64,000 bases of DNA, from positions 186,001 to 250,000 of the forward strand of contig NZ_JAFBCA010000001.1 of assembly GCF_016907475.1 (NCBI RefSeq), written 5' to 3'. Origin of the DNA: Nocardioides cavernae (lineage in GTDB: Bacteria; Actinomycetota; Actinomycetes; Propionibacteriales; Nocardioidaceae). Numbering within the stretch: position 1 is the first letter of the stretch; every line of letters starts with the position of its first letter. The translations under genes were made by a program, and so were the position numbers. Below the pieces are notes generated by a model, which was not told the origin of the DNA, searched no databases, and worked only from the letters and a program-made list of their open reading frames with translations. Below are positions 27,208-35,707 of the stretch, piece after piece.

Positions 27208-28038
27208 TCAGTGCTCGGTGAGGTACGCCAGCTGGGCGCGCACCGACAGCTCCGCCGCGCCCCACAGCACCGGGTCGACGTCGGCGTAGACGACCTCGAC
27301 GATCGCGCGGGGCAGCGTCTCGTGCGGGAACGACCCGCCCTCCCGCTCGACCGCGTGCAGGTCCCGCAGGGCGGAGCGCACCTGCTCGAGCCGCTGCTGG
27401 CGGTGGGCGAGGTAGAAGTCGAGGGCACCGAGCGCGTCGTCGATCACCGGGCCGTGGCCGGGCCACACCGTGGTGATCCCCTGCTCGCCGCAGAGCGCGT
27501 GGAGCCGCTGGAGCGACGAGAGGTAGGCCCCGAGCTGGCCGTCGGGGTGCGCGACGACGGTCGTGCCGCGACCCAGCACCGTGTCGCCGGTCAGGACGGC
27601 CCGGTCCTGCGGCACGACGAAGGACAGCGAGTCCGACGTGTGGCCGGGGGTCGCGACCACGTGCACTTCCAGCCCGCCGACGGCTACCACGTCGCCCTCG
27701 CCGAGGCCCTCGGAGCCGAGCCGGTAGGCCGGGTCCAGCGCGCGTACGCCGCACCCGTGCCGCTCGGCGTACTCCCGGGCCGCCTCGCTGTGGTCGGCGT
27801 GGTGGTGGGTCAGCAGCACCACGGACACGTCACCGGCGGCCGCGTCGATCGCATCGAGGTGCGCCGCGATCGACGGTCCGGGGTCGACGACGACCGAGCG
27901 CGACGAGTCGGGGTCGCGGAGCACCCACGTGTTGGTGCCGTCGAGGGTCATCACGTCGGCGTTGGGCGCGAGCACGCAGGTGCCGGTGTCGCCGAAGCTC
28001 CCGCCGGACCAGCCCTGACCGGTCATGGGGTCGGTCAT
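27208..28038 (-). CDS. MBL-fold metallo-hydrolase
   Basis: 276 residues. The zinc motif THHHADHSE (HxHxDH), His in VVATPGHTSDS, Asp in VLTGDTVLG and His in PGHGPVIDD are all present. A C-terminal helical cap resembles the LACTB2-like branch, some members of which are RNases. It matches Rv3677c. ATG 28038 overlaps the NUDIX stop (ATGA). The longer open frame upstream is shadow. Confidence 0.9.
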   Translation of the reverse strand: MTDPMTGQGWSGGSFGDTGTCVLAPNADVMTLDGTNTWVLRDPDSSRSVVVDPGPSIAAHLDAIDAAAGDVSVVLLTHHHADHSEAAREYAERHGCGVRALDPAYRLGSEGLGEGDVVAVGGLEVHVVATPGHTSDSLSFVVPQDRAVLTGDTVLGRGTTVVAHPDGQLGAYLSSLQRLHALCGEQGITTVWPGHGPVIDDALGALDFYLAHRQQRLEQVRSALRDLHAVEREGGSFPHETLPRAIVEVVYADVDPVLWGAAELSVRAQLAYLTEH

Positions 28039-28895
28039 CGAGAAGCCATCAGCGCCGCATAGGCCGGCGGGGTGGAGAGGATGAAGTCGTCGCCGTCGGC
28101 GACGACCTCGGGCATGAACATCTCGACGCTCCGCCCGCTCGCCTCGACGAGGACTGCCGCCGGGTCGGCGAACTGCCCCACCTCCAGGCACGTGAGCCAC
28201 GTCGGGGGAAGCATCAGGATCTCCTGCCGCTCGACGAGTGACACCGCGTCCATGGCGCCGGCCCACATGACCGACGACGACTCGCTCGACACGTCGCGGG
28301 TCACCTGCCCCTCGGGCAGCCGGGCGACGAAGAACCAGGTGCGGTAGCGCCGCGGCTCGAAGACCGGGGTCAGCCAGCCCGACCAGGCGCCGAGGAGGTC
28401 GGTGCGGAGCACGAGGGAGCGCTTCTCCAGGAAGGCGGTCAGCGAGACCTCGCGCGACTCCAGCGCGACGCGGTCGGCCTCCCAGTCGTCACCGGTGGTG
28501 TCGGCCACGACCGAGTCCGGACCGGCACCGGCCAGCAGCACCCCGGACTCCTCGAAGGTCTCCCGCACGGCAGCGCAGACCAGCGCGCGGGCCTTCGGCT
28601 CGTCGCAGCCGAGCCGCGAGGCCCACGCGGCCGGCGACGGACCGGCCCAGAGCCCGCGGTCGACGAGCTCGTCGTCGAAGTCGCGCGGGTCGACCCCGCC
28701 GCCGGGAAACACACACATGCCGCCGGCGAAGGCCATCGACGTCTGGCGGCGCAGCAGGTAGACGTCAGGGCCTGCGGCGCCGGGGCGCAGCAGCACCACG
28801 GTCGCGGCATCGCGCGGCTCGGCTGGCGTCGCGCCGCCCTCGGCGTACGACCGCGCCTGGGCGACCAGGGCGTCAGGCAGCGGGAGACGCTGCAC
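28035..28895 (-). CDS. NUDIX hydrolase (NUDT19-like)
   Basis: 286 residues. The box is split by an insertion: FPGGGVDPRDFD, then AVRETFEESGVLL about 35 residues later, as in the long NUDT7/NUDT19-like branch whose known members act on CoA and acyl-CoA. The REtFEESGV core has all metal-binding glutamates. It sits between ridA and the MBL hydrolase and overlaps the latter, so it is likely one operon. Confidence 0.83.
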   Translation of the reverse strand: MQRLPLPDALVAQARSYAEGGATPAEPRDAATVVLLRPGAAGPDVYLLRRQTSMAFAGGMCVFPGGGVDPRDFDDELVDRGLWAGPSPAAWASRLGCDEPKARALVCAAVRETFEESGVLLAGAGPDSVVADTTGDDWEADRVALESREVSLTAFLEKRSLVLRTDLLGAWSGWLTPVFEPRRYRTWFFVARLPEGQVTRDVSSESSSVMWAGAMDAVSLVERQEILMLPPTWLTCLEVGQFADPAAVLVEASGRSVEMFMPEVVADGDDFILSTPPAYAALMASR

Positions 28896-28904
28896 GTCAG
28901 CCCC

Positions 28905-29360
28905 TCAGACCTCGACGATGATCTCGACCTCGACGGGCACGTCGAGCGGGAGCACGGAGACACCGACGGCCGAGCGGGCGTGCTTGCCGGCGTCGCCGAA
29001 GACCTCGCCGAGCAGCTCGGACGCACCGTTGGCGACCTTGGGCTGGCCGGTGAAGTCGGGCGTCGAGGCGACGAACACGACGACCTTGACGACGCGCTTG
29101 ACGTCGTCGAGCGAGCCGATCTCGGCCTTGACCGCCGCGAGTGCGTTGAGGGCGCACTGGCGCGCGCACTCGTAGCCCTGCTCGTCGCTGACCTCGGCGC
29201 CGAGCTTGCCGATGGCGAGCATCTCGCCGTCGCGGGCGGGCAGCTGGCCGGCGGTGAAGACGAGGTTGCCGGTGCGCGCGGTGGGCTGGTAGGCCGCGAC
29301 GGGCGGTGCGACCTCGGGGACGGTGATGCCCAGCTCGGCGAGACGAGCCTCCGCGCCCAT
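28905..29360 (-). CDS. RidA-family enamine/imine deaminase
   Basis: 151 residues, YjgF/YER057c/UK114 fold. Conserved elements are LVFTAGQLPARDGEM, the VKRVVKVVVFVAS strand and ARSAVGVSVLPLDVPVEVE, the last carrying the arginine that binds the carboxylate of 2-aminoacrylate. It removes reactive enamines made by PLP enzymes. It matches Rv3678c and follows the DUF4177 mini-gene by one base. Confidence 0.9.
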   Translation of the reverse strand: MGAEARLAELGITVPEVAPPVAAYQPTARTGNLVFTAGQLPARDGEMLAIGKLGAEVSDEQGYECARQCALNALAAVKAEIGSLDDVKRVVKVVVFVASTPDFTGQPKVANGASELLGEVFGDAGKHARSAVGVSVLPLDVPVEVEIIVEV

Positions 29361-29361
29361 G

Positions 29362-29517
29362 TCAGGCCGCCTTCGCGCGCTTGAGGAACGCCACGAGGCC
29401 GCCCTGCGCGTTGGTGTGGATGGCCACCAGCTCCCAGCCGTCCTGGCCGAAGTTGTTGAGCATCAGGGCCTCGTTGTGGAGCGGAATCGGCGCCACCTGG
29501 TATTCCCACTGGGTCAT
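29362..29517 (-). CDS. DUF4177 mini-protein
   Basis: 51 residues (MTQWEYQVAPIPLHN... QDGWELVAIHTN), the whole DUF4177 domain. ATG at 29517 lies 7 nt after TAGGGT (29530-29525 on the minus strand), a leaderless-type start; a longer open frame upstream is shadow. It is followed by ridA and corresponds in position to Rv3678A. Function unknown. It marks the left boundary of the conserved block. Confidence 0.85.
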   Translation of the reverse strand: MTQWEYQVAPIPLHNEALMLNNFGQDGWELVAIHTNAQGGLVAFLKRAKAA

Positions 29518-29610
29518 GGATCGCACCCTACTCGGGCCCGACCGGGCACAGCGCAGCGTCCTCCCGTGGTCTGACGCCGTCAGCGCGGTGCGGCGTCTAC
29601 CGTCTGCACC

Positions 29611-30774
29611 ATGCGCGATCAACGGGACCAGCACCCGTGGCGCCTGGGGCCGCGCGGGCGACGCTGGCTCGACCGGCTCATCGTCGCGTTCGTCCTCGTC
29701 GTGGGTGGCCTGGGCCACGCCGTGGCCGGCCAGCCGGTCGCGACCGTCTTCACCGTCGCCGAGGTGCTGCCGCTCCTGTGGCGCCGGCGCCACCCGTGGC
29801 CGGTCTTCCTCGTGGTCGCGGCGGCGTCCGCCCTCCAGGCGGCGGCCTTCGACCAGCCCGCCGTCGGGCAGCTCGCCTTCCCGGTCGCGGTCTACTCCGT
29901 CGCCCGCTGGTCGCCGCGCTGGCAGGGCGTGACGGCGCTGCTCGTCGGGTACGCCGGTGCGCTGGTCGCCGCGACGCGATGGCTCTTCGGCTTCGGTGCC
30001 GGCGACCTCACCCCGGGCAACCTTGCGCCCTACACCGTCACGATCGGCGCGATCGTCACCGCCGCGTGGGCGCTCGGGTGGGCGGCCCAGTCCCGCGAGA
30101 GGTACGTCGCCTCGCTGGTCGCGCGTGCGGAGCAGGCCGAGCGGATGGCCGAGCGCGAGGTGGAGCTGGCCGCGCGTGACGAGCGCTCGCGGATCGCCCG
30201 CGAGATGCACGACGTGGTCGCCCACGGGTTGTCGGTGATCGTCGTCCAGGCCGACGGCGCGAGGTACGCCGCCGCCAAGGACCCCGACGTCGCAGTGGGC
30301 ACCCTCGAGACGATCTCCGCCACCGGCCGCGAGGCGCTCACCGAGATGCGGCGGCTGCTGGGCCTCCTCCGCGAGGGCGACACCGGCGTGACCCCGCAGC
30401 CGGGTCTGGGCGACGTACGCCACCTCGTCGACGAGGCACGCGCCGCCGGCATGCGGGTGGCGGCCGACCTGCCGGAGCCCGCGCCAGACGTGCCCGACGG
30501 CGTCGGGCTCGCGGCCTACCGGATCGTCCAGGAAGCCCTCACCAACGTGCGCAAGCACGCGGGGCCGGACGCCACGGTGGACGTGCGCGTCGCCGTCGAC
30601 CGCGGCGTCGCCGTCGACGTGCGCGACGACGGGCGGGGCGCGGCCGCCCGTGCGGACGGTCGCGGCCTCGGACTGGTCGGGATGCGCGAGCGCGCGTCCG
30701 TCCACGGCGGGACGCTGGAGGCCGGACCCGCGCCGGGTGGCGGGTTCGCGGTGTCTGCGAGGCTGCCGCTGTGA
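29611..30774 (+). CDS. Sensor histidine kinase, HisKA_3 (NarL-partner) type
   Basis: 387 residues. Four to five membrane segments fill residues 20-165 with no large outer domain, so it senses within or at the membrane. A short coiled coil leads to the H-box DERSRIAREMHDVVAHGLSV with His200, then a HATPase with DDGRGAAARADGRGLGLVGM. TACCGT ends 7 nt before the ATG (leaderless type). It is coupled to the response regulator by a 4-nt overlap. With the ABC genes downstream it resembles drug-responsive kinase-regulator-exporter units. Confidence 0.92.
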   Translation: MRDQRDQHPWRLGPRGRRWLDRLIVAFVLVVGGLGHAVAGQPVATVFTVAEVLPLLWRRRHPWPVFLVVAAASALQAAAFDQPAVGQLAFPVAVYSVARWSPRWQGVTALLVGYAGALVAATRWLFGFGAGDLTPGNLAPYTVTIGAIVTAAWALGWAAQSRERYVASLVARAEQAERMAEREVELAARDERSRIAREMHDVVAHGLSVIVVQADGARYAAAKDPDVAVGTLETISATGREALTEMRRLLGLLREGDTGVTPQPGLGDVRHLVDEARAAGMRVAADLPEPAPDVPDGVGLAAYRIVQEALTNVRKHAGPDATVDVRVAVDRGVAVDVRDDGRGAAARADGRGLGLVGMRERASVHGGTLEAGPAPGGGFAVSARLPL

Positions 30775-31463
30775 GCGAGACCGACGCAGCCGGGGATCAC
30801 GCCGGACCGATCCGGGTCTTCCTCGTCGACGACCAGCAGATGGTGCGCGCCGGCTTCCGGATGCTCGTCGACAGCCAGGACGACATGCAGGTCGTCGGGG
30901 AGGCCGGCGACGGCGGCGAGGCGCTCGAGCGGCTCGCGGTCACGGCCGCCGACGTCGTGCTGATGGACGTGCGGATGCCGCGCGTCGACGGCGTCGAGGC
31001 CACACGGCGGCTGCTCGAGCAGGGCCGGGCGCCCCGGGTGATCGTGCTGACGACCTTCGACCTCGACGAGTACGCCTTCGCCGCGATCCGCGCGGGCGCC
31101 TCGGCGTTCCTCCTCAAGGACGCCGCCCCGCCCGACCTGCTCGGCGCGATCCGAGCGGTGATGGCCGGCGACGCTGTCGTCGCGCCCAGCACCACCCGAC
31201 GGCTGCTCGACCACTTCGCCGCCCTTCCCGACCCCGCCGAGCCGACGGCGTACGACGACCGGCTCGCGCCGCTGACCGAGCGCGAGGTCGAGGTGCTCAC
31301 CCTCATCGCCCGCGGCCTGACCAACACCGAGATCGCCCAGCACCTCGTCGTCGCCGAGACGACCGTGAAGACCCACGTCGGCCGGGTGCTGGCCAAGACC
31401 GGCTCGCGCGACCGCGTCCAGCTCGTGGTGCTCGGCTACGAGACGGGCCTCGTCACCGCCTGA
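30771..31463 (+). CDS. NarL/LuxR-type response regulator
   Basis: 230 residues. A receiver domain with acidic pair Asp20-Asp21, phospho-acceptor Asp66 (VVLMDVRMPR) and Lys in FLLKDAAPP. LuxR helix-turn-helix at about 160-220 (LTEREVEVLTLIARGLTNTE, then VAETTVKTHVGRVLAK). It is coupled to the kinase at 29611. The 204-bp gap that follows holds palindromes and direct repeats before the ABC genes, its likely target. Confidence 0.93.
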   Translation: MSETDAAGDHAGPIRVFLVDDQQMVRAGFRMLVDSQDDMQVVGEAGDGGEALERLAVTAADVVLMDVRMPRVDGVEATRRLLEQGRAPRVIVLTTFDLDEYAFAAIRAGASAFLLKDAAPPDLLGAIRAVMAGDAVVAPSTTRRLLDHFAALPDPAEPTAYDDRLAPLTEREVEVLTLIARGLTNTEIAQHLVVAETTVKTHVGRVLAKTGSRDRVQLVVLGYETGLVTA

Positions 31464-31472
31464 GCCCCAATG

Positions 31473-31547
31473 AAGTCCCCGGATATCCGGTGACTTTCCC
31501 ACTGGGCGACCGAGATCTCGGGTGCAAGGCGGGAGACTCGGGTGCAC
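31473..31547. promoter_or_regulatory. Cluster of palindromes and direct repeats before the ABC exporter
   Basis: At 31473-31496 a 24-bp palindrome has a single mismatched pair (half-sites AAGTC-C/A-CCGGAT around the centre). At 31510-31521 CCGAGATCTCGG is perfect. CTCGGGTGCA occurs at 31518-31527 and again at 31538-31547, 20 bp apart, close to two helical turns. These lie between the response regulator gene and its presumed ABC target. The first palindrome could also act as a terminator for the regulator gene. Confidence 0.5.
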
Positions 31548-31667
31548 AGTCCGCGCCGGCGTCCTCCCCCGGTCGTACGACGACCAGCGGCGTGCGACCG
31601 CGGACCGACGCCCGGTCCGTGCCGGAGGCCGACGACCCGGGGGCCGGTCCCGACGAGCGTTGTCCCC

Positions 31668-32417
31668 ATGACGACGACACTCGACCAGACCACCGGGACG
31701 GCCGCCACCGCGCGCGGCCTGACCCGCACCTACGGCGCCGGCGACAACGCCGTCCACGCCCTGCGCGGCGTGGACCTCGACCTCCCCGCCGGGCGCTTCA
31801 CCGCGATCATGGGCCCGAGCGGCTCCGGCAAGTCCACCCTCATGCACTGCCTGGCCGGCCTCGACGCCGCCACGTCCGGCTCGGTCACCGTCGCCGGGCG
31901 CGACCTCGCCGGCCTCGACGACACCGCGCTGACGATCTTCCGCCGCGAGCACATCGGCTTCGTCTTCCAGGCCTTCAACCTGTTGCCGATGCTGACCGCG
32001 GGCCAGAACATCGTCCTGCCGCTCGAGCTCGCGGGCCGCCCGGTCGACCGGGAGCGCTACGACCAGGTCGTCGGCGTGCTCGGCCTCGCCGACCGCCTCG
32101 GCCACCTGCCCAGCCAGCTCTCCGGCGGCCAGCAGCAGCGCGTCGCGATCGCCCGCGCGCTGGTCACCCAGCCGGACATCGTGTTCGCCGACGAGCCCAC
32201 CGGCAACCTCGACAGCGAGGCCAGCGCCGAGGTGCTCGGCCACCTGCGCCGCTCGGTCCGCGAGCTCGGCATGACCGTCGTGATGGTGACCCACGAGCTC
32301 GACGCGGCGGCGTACGCCGACGACGTGGTCGTCATCCACGACGGTGCCGTCACGGCCCACCTGACCGACCCCGGCCAGGACGAGCTCGTCGCCGCGCTGC
32401 GCGGTCGGGGCGCCTGA
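31668..32417 (+). CDS. ABC transporter ATP-binding protein (MacB/LolD type)
   Basis: 249 residues. Walker A GPSGSGKST, Q-loop FVFQAFNLLPMLT, signature LSGGQQQR, Walker B IVFADEPTGNLD and switch His in MVTHELD are all intact. The N-terminal MTTTLDQTTGTAATARGL begins at ATG 31668; the upstream open frame is shadow. GAGCGT lies 7 nt before the start. It pairs with the FtsX-type permease that overlaps it (TGATG) and probably exports a drug, peptide or lipid-linked signal. Confidence 0.93.
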   Translation: MTTTLDQTTGTAATARGLTRTYGAGDNAVHALRGVDLDLPAGRFTAIMGPSGSGKSTLMHCLAGLDAATSGSVTVAGRDLAGLDDTALTIFRREHIGFVFQAFNLLPMLTAGQNIVLPLELAGRPVDRERYDQVVGVLGLADRLGHLPSQLSGGQQQRVAIARALVTQPDIVFADEPTGNLDSEASAEVLGHLRRSVRELGMTVVMVTHELDAAAYADDVVVIHDGAVTAHLTDPGQDELVAALRGRGA

Positions 32418-34831
32418 TGCGCACCGTGCTGGTGGCGTCGATGCGCCACCACACCCGGAGGTACGTCGCCGCATCGGTGGCCGTCGTGATCGGCGTCGCC
32501 TTCATCGTCGTCATCGGCATGCTCACCGGAGCCACCCGGGCGGGACTGACCGCCGACGCCGGAGCGCCCGTCAGCGGCGTCGACCTGGTCGTCAGCCCGG
32601 ACGCCCCGCGTGAGGTCGAGCGCCTCGTCGACGCGGCCGCCGAGGGCGGCTTCCCCGCCCTCACGCTGGGCTACGCCATGGAGCCGGTCACCCGCGACGG
32701 CGTGCAGCTCGCGCAGTCCGTGGACGTCTCGGAGGTCTCCCTCGACCCGCGCCTGCAGTGGCAGGCCCTCGAGGACGGACGCTTCCCGTCCGCGGCGGGC
32801 GAGGCGCTGGCGGACATCAACCGCGCGAAGAGCAACGACGTCGCCATCGGCGACGTCGTCCGCATCGGGAGCGGACCGGCGGCCACCGACGTCGAGGTGG
32901 TCGGGCTCGTCGACAGCCCGGCGGCCATGGGCGCTGCGCTCTACGTGCCGTGGGAGGACCTGCGGCGCTTCGAGGACACCCTCTGGGTCGACGCCGTGGC
33001 GTGGGGTGGCACCGAGGCGCAGGCCTCCCGGGTCGCCCGCGGCGCGACGGTCGAGACGGCCGACGACTGGGTGGCGGCGCGCCAGGCGGAGATCTCCCGC
33101 GGCGTGGACGTCATCGCGATCATGGCGCTGCTCTTCGTGGTCATCGCCCTGTTCGTGGGCGTGCTGGTCATCACCAACACGTTCTCCATCCTCTTCGCCC
33201 AGCGGATGCGCGACTTCGCGCTGCTGCGTTGCGTGGGCGTCACCCGCCGCCAGCTGCGCCGCGCGATCCGCCTCGAGGCCCTCGCGCTCGGGGTGGCGGC
33301 TGCTGCCCTCGGTGTCGCCGTCGGCGCCCTCGCCGGAGCAGGACTCGTCGCGCTCGTCCGCCGCTGGTTCACCGACATGGGGCCGGCCGCGCTCGACCCG
33401 GTGTGGACCGGTACGGCGTTCGCCGTCGGCACGCTGGTGACGCTCGCCGCCGCCTGGCTGCCGACGCGGTCGGCGACCAAGGTCGCGCCGCTGGCCGCGC
33501 TCCGTCCCGACACCGGCGTGGACGTCCGCTCGGCTGCCGGTCGCTGGCGCCTGGCGCTCGCCGCGCTGGGCGTCTCGGCCGGAGTCGCGCTGCTCGTCCT
33601 CGCGGTCACCGCGAGCTCGGTGCCCGCGATGCTCGCCGGCGGCATCGCCTCCTTCGTCGGCGTGCTGCTCCTGGGGCCGGTGCTGGTGCCGCGGCTGATC
33701 CGCGTGGTCGGCGGGCTCCCCGGGGCCGGCCCCGTCCGGCGGCTGGCCACCGGCAACGCCGTGCGCAACCCGCGTCGTACGGCGACCACCGCGGCGTCGC
33801 TCCTCGTCGGGGTCACCCTGACCACCGCCATCCTCACCGGGCTGGCGTCCTCGCGGACCGCGATCGACAAGGACATGGACCGCTCCTACCCGCTCGACGC
33901 CACCATCACGGCGGGCGAAGCGCCCCTGGGCCCCGACCTCGTCGACCGGGTGGCCGACACCCCGGGTGTGGCCGAGGCGGTCGGGCTGGACGGCGCCACG
34001 GCGACCATCGGCCGGGTCGAGGTCGCGCTCCTCGGCGCGGGCCGGGCTCCCGACGTCGTACGCGGTGGGGCCGACCTCGCACCGGAGGACGGTGTGCTGC
34101 TGCTGCCCTACGACGTCGTCGAGGACCTGCCGGCGCGGACGGCCGAGCGGGTGTGGGAGGACGGCCAGGTGACCGTCACGGTCAACGGCCGCGAGCACAC
34201 CGTGGAGGTCGAGACCGCCAGCGGGTGGGGCCGGTCCGGCCTGGTCTCGGCCGCCACGCTGGCGAGTCTCACCCCCGACCCGCAGCCGATGGGCGTGTGG
34301 GCCAGGGCCAGCGACGGCGCGGACGCCGAGGACCTGTCCGGCGACCTCGCGGCACTGGCCGGGGCCGCCGGCGCCGAGCTCGACGGCGGCCACGGCAACC
34401 GGAGCTGGGTCTACCTCCAGGTCGACATCCTGACCGGGTCGGTCGTCGGCCTGCTGGCCGTCGCCATCGTGATCGCGCTCGTCGGCATCGCCAACACCCT
34501 CGGGCTCTCCGTGCTCGAGCGCGGCCGGGAGAACGCCCTGCTCCGCGCGATGGGGCTGACCCGCCGCCAGCTCGGGCGGGCCATGGCGGTGGAGGGGCTG
34601 CTCCTGTCGTCGGTCGCGACACTGCTGGGCACCGCCATCGGGCTGGCCTTCGCCTGGGTCGGGGTGCAGGTGATGGTGACCGCCGTCGTCGACGACGCCG
34701 CGTTCACCGTCCCGGTGTGGCAGGTCGGGGCCGTCGCCGCGGTCGCCGCCCTCGCCGGCCTGGCCGCGTGCGTCCTGCCGGCCCGCCGTGCCGCCGGCGT
34801 CACGCCGGCGGCCGGGTTGGCGCTCGACTGA
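32417..34831 (+). CDS. ABC transporter permease with two FtsX domains
   Basis: 804 residues. An N-terminal membrane helix and a periplasmic MacB-PCD-like domain come first, then an FtsX four-helix core (about 230-350: FVVIALFVGVLVITNTFSIL, LLRCVGVTRRQLRRAI). A second periplasmic domain and a second FtsX core (about 670-800: NTLGLSVLERGRENALLRAMG, LTRRQL) follow. This is the duplicated permease typical of actinobacterial antimicrobial-peptide or lipid exporters. It is the last gene of the kinase-regulator-ABC unit and ends at a strong hairpin. Confidence 0.9.
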   Translation: MRTVLVASMRHHTRRYVAASVAVVIGVAFIVVIGMLTGATRAGLTADAGAPVSGVDLVVSPDAPREVERLVDAAAEGGFPALTLGYAMEPVTRDGVQLAQSVDVSEVSLDPRLQWQALEDGRFPSAAGEALADINRAKSNDVAIGDVVRIGSGPAATDVEVVGLVDSPAAMGAALYVPWEDLRRFEDTLWVDAVAWGGTEAQASRVARGATVETADDWVAARQAEISRGVDVIAIMALLFVVIALFVGVLVITNTFSILFAQRMRDFALLRCVGVTRRQLRRAIRLEALALGVAAAALGVAVGALAGAGLVALVRRWFTDMGPAALDPVWTGTAFAVGTLVTLAAAWLPTRSATKVAPLAALRPDTGVDVRSAAGRWRLALAALGVSAGVALLVLAVTASSVPAMLAGGIASFVGVLLLGPVLVPRLIRVVGGLPGAGPVRRLATGNAVRNPRRTATTAASLLVGVTLTTAILTGLASSRTAIDKDMDRSYPLDATITAGEAPLGPDLVDRVADTPGVAEAVGLDGATATIGRVEVALLGAGRAPDVVRGGADLAPEDGVLLLPYDVVEDLPARTAERVWEDGQVTVTVNGREHTVEVETASGWGRSGLVSAATLASLTPDPQPMGVWARASDGADAEDLSGDLAALAGAAGAELDGGHGNRSWVYLQVDILTGSVVGLLAVAIVIALVGIANTLGLSVLERGRENALLRAMGLTRRQLGRAMAVEGLLLSSVATLLGTAIGLAFAWVGVQVMVTAVVDDAAFTVPVWQVGAVAAVAALAGLAACVLPARRAAGVTPAAGLALD

Positions 34832-34849
34832 CCACGACGGGCCCACGAC

Positions 34850-34890
34850 GAAGGCCCCGGACCTCCTCGGGGGAGGGGTCCGGGGCCTTC
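34850..34890. terminator. Hairpin between the ABC permease and the convergent membrane gene
   Basis: GAAGGCCCCGGACC at 34850-34863 pairs with 34877-34890, and the inner CCTC/GAGG extends the stem. It lies 19 nt past one stop and 12 nt before the other, so it serves both convergent genes. Confidence 0.8.
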
Positions 34891-34902
34891 GGCTGGTGAT
34901 CG

Positions 34903-35526
34903 TCAGTCGCGCTTGCGGCTGACCAGCACGCCGAGGACGGCGTAGCCCACGAGCAGGTGGACCGCGCCGACGTACATGCCGACGGTCTCGCCGAAGATGC
35001 CGAGCGCGGGGACGGTGACGACCGCCCAGCTCTCGGCGACCATCGGCCAGAAGCGGGCTGCACCCTTCCACCGGCCGGCGATAGCGATCCGGATGCCGAT
35101 GAGGAACATGCCCAGCATCGACAGCGGCCAGAAGAGGTCGAGCACGAGCCAGCCCGGCTGGGTGAGGTCGGAGACCCCGATGGCGTCCACGAACGTCGAC
35201 GCCATCGCCAGGCTGAGAGCGAAGGTCTCGACGCGGATCACGCCACGGGCGATCCGGCCGTCACCCAGGGCGCGGGTGCGCCACAGCACGCGGAGCAGGA
35301 ACAGCAGGCCGACCTGGAACAGGCCGGACCCGAGCCCGAAGACGACGAGGCCGGTGGTGCCCTGCGGGTCCTGGCCGACGGCGAGGATCGAGGCCGACCA
35401 GGCCACGGCGCCGGCGGTGAGGACCCGGCCGTGGAGGAGGAAGGGGCGGGTGGGGCTCGTCGCGGTCCCCGGAGTCGCGGTGGCGACGTCGGAGCGAGCG
35501 GGAGCAGGAGAGTGCGAGATCGTCAC
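34903..35526 (-). CDS. Multi-pass membrane protein of unknown function
   Basis: 207 residues, six or so hydrophobic segments (for example LTAGAVAWSASILAVG, GLGSGLFQVGLLFLLRVLW, FWPLSMLGMFLIGIRIAIAG, YVGAVHLLVGYAVLGVLV) and a basic C-terminus VSRKRD. I do not recognise a family. GTG at 35526 is preferred because ACAGGAG lies 8-9 nt upstream; an ATG at 35544 has no such signal. It diverges from the second two-component system across a promoter region with repeated half-sites, so it may be a target or sensor partner of that system. Confidence 0.7.
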   Translation of the reverse strand: MTISHSPAPARSDVATATPGTATSPTRPFLLHGRVLTAGAVAWSASILAVGQDPQGTTGLVVFGLGSGLFQVGLLFLLRVLWRTRALGDGRIARGVIRVETFALSLAMASTFVDAIGVSDLTQPGWLVLDLFWPLSMLGMFLIGIRIAIAGRWKGAARFWPMVAESWAVVTVPALGIFGETVGMYVGAVHLLVGYAVLGVLVSRKRD

Positions 35527-35644
35527 GGTCGTGACTCCTGTCATCTGGAGGTGGGTCGGCCGCGGGTTGCGGCATGCCAGAAGGTTCGCCGTCCCGACGA
35601 CCCGCCGGGCAGGGAGAGCGGTCCCGTCGCCGGTCCCCTCCGTC

Positions 35645-35701
35645 GTCCCGTCGACACGGGACTCCGGTCCCCTGACGGCGGGACACCTCCGCGGCGATAC
35701 T
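35645..35701 (+). promoter_or_regulatory. Two GTCCC-N8-GGGAC sites upstream of the second kinase
   Basis: Inverted pairs at 35645-35662 (perfect arms GTCCCGT/ACGGGAC) and 35667-35684, centres 22 bp apart. Three more GTCCC half-sites lie at 35591, 35621 and 35633. The second pair ends 11 nt before GATACT (35696-35701), a possible -10 that is itself 6 nt before the GTG start of the kinase. The even helical spacing suggests two dimers binding on one face of the DNA, probably the response regulator at 37828. Confidence 0.6.
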
Positions 35702-35707
35702 GCTCGC

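Noticed and set aside
24817-28062. A 1081-codon plus-strand frame across the sigma, propeller, DinB and MBL genes
   Set aside because: It is low-complexity Arg/Pro/Gly sequence in the wrong frame of four well-supported genes.
32057-35071. A 1004-codon minus-strand frame opposite the ABC permease
   Set aside because: Arg/Gly/Asp-rich shadow. The plus-strand genes have complete ABC motifs.
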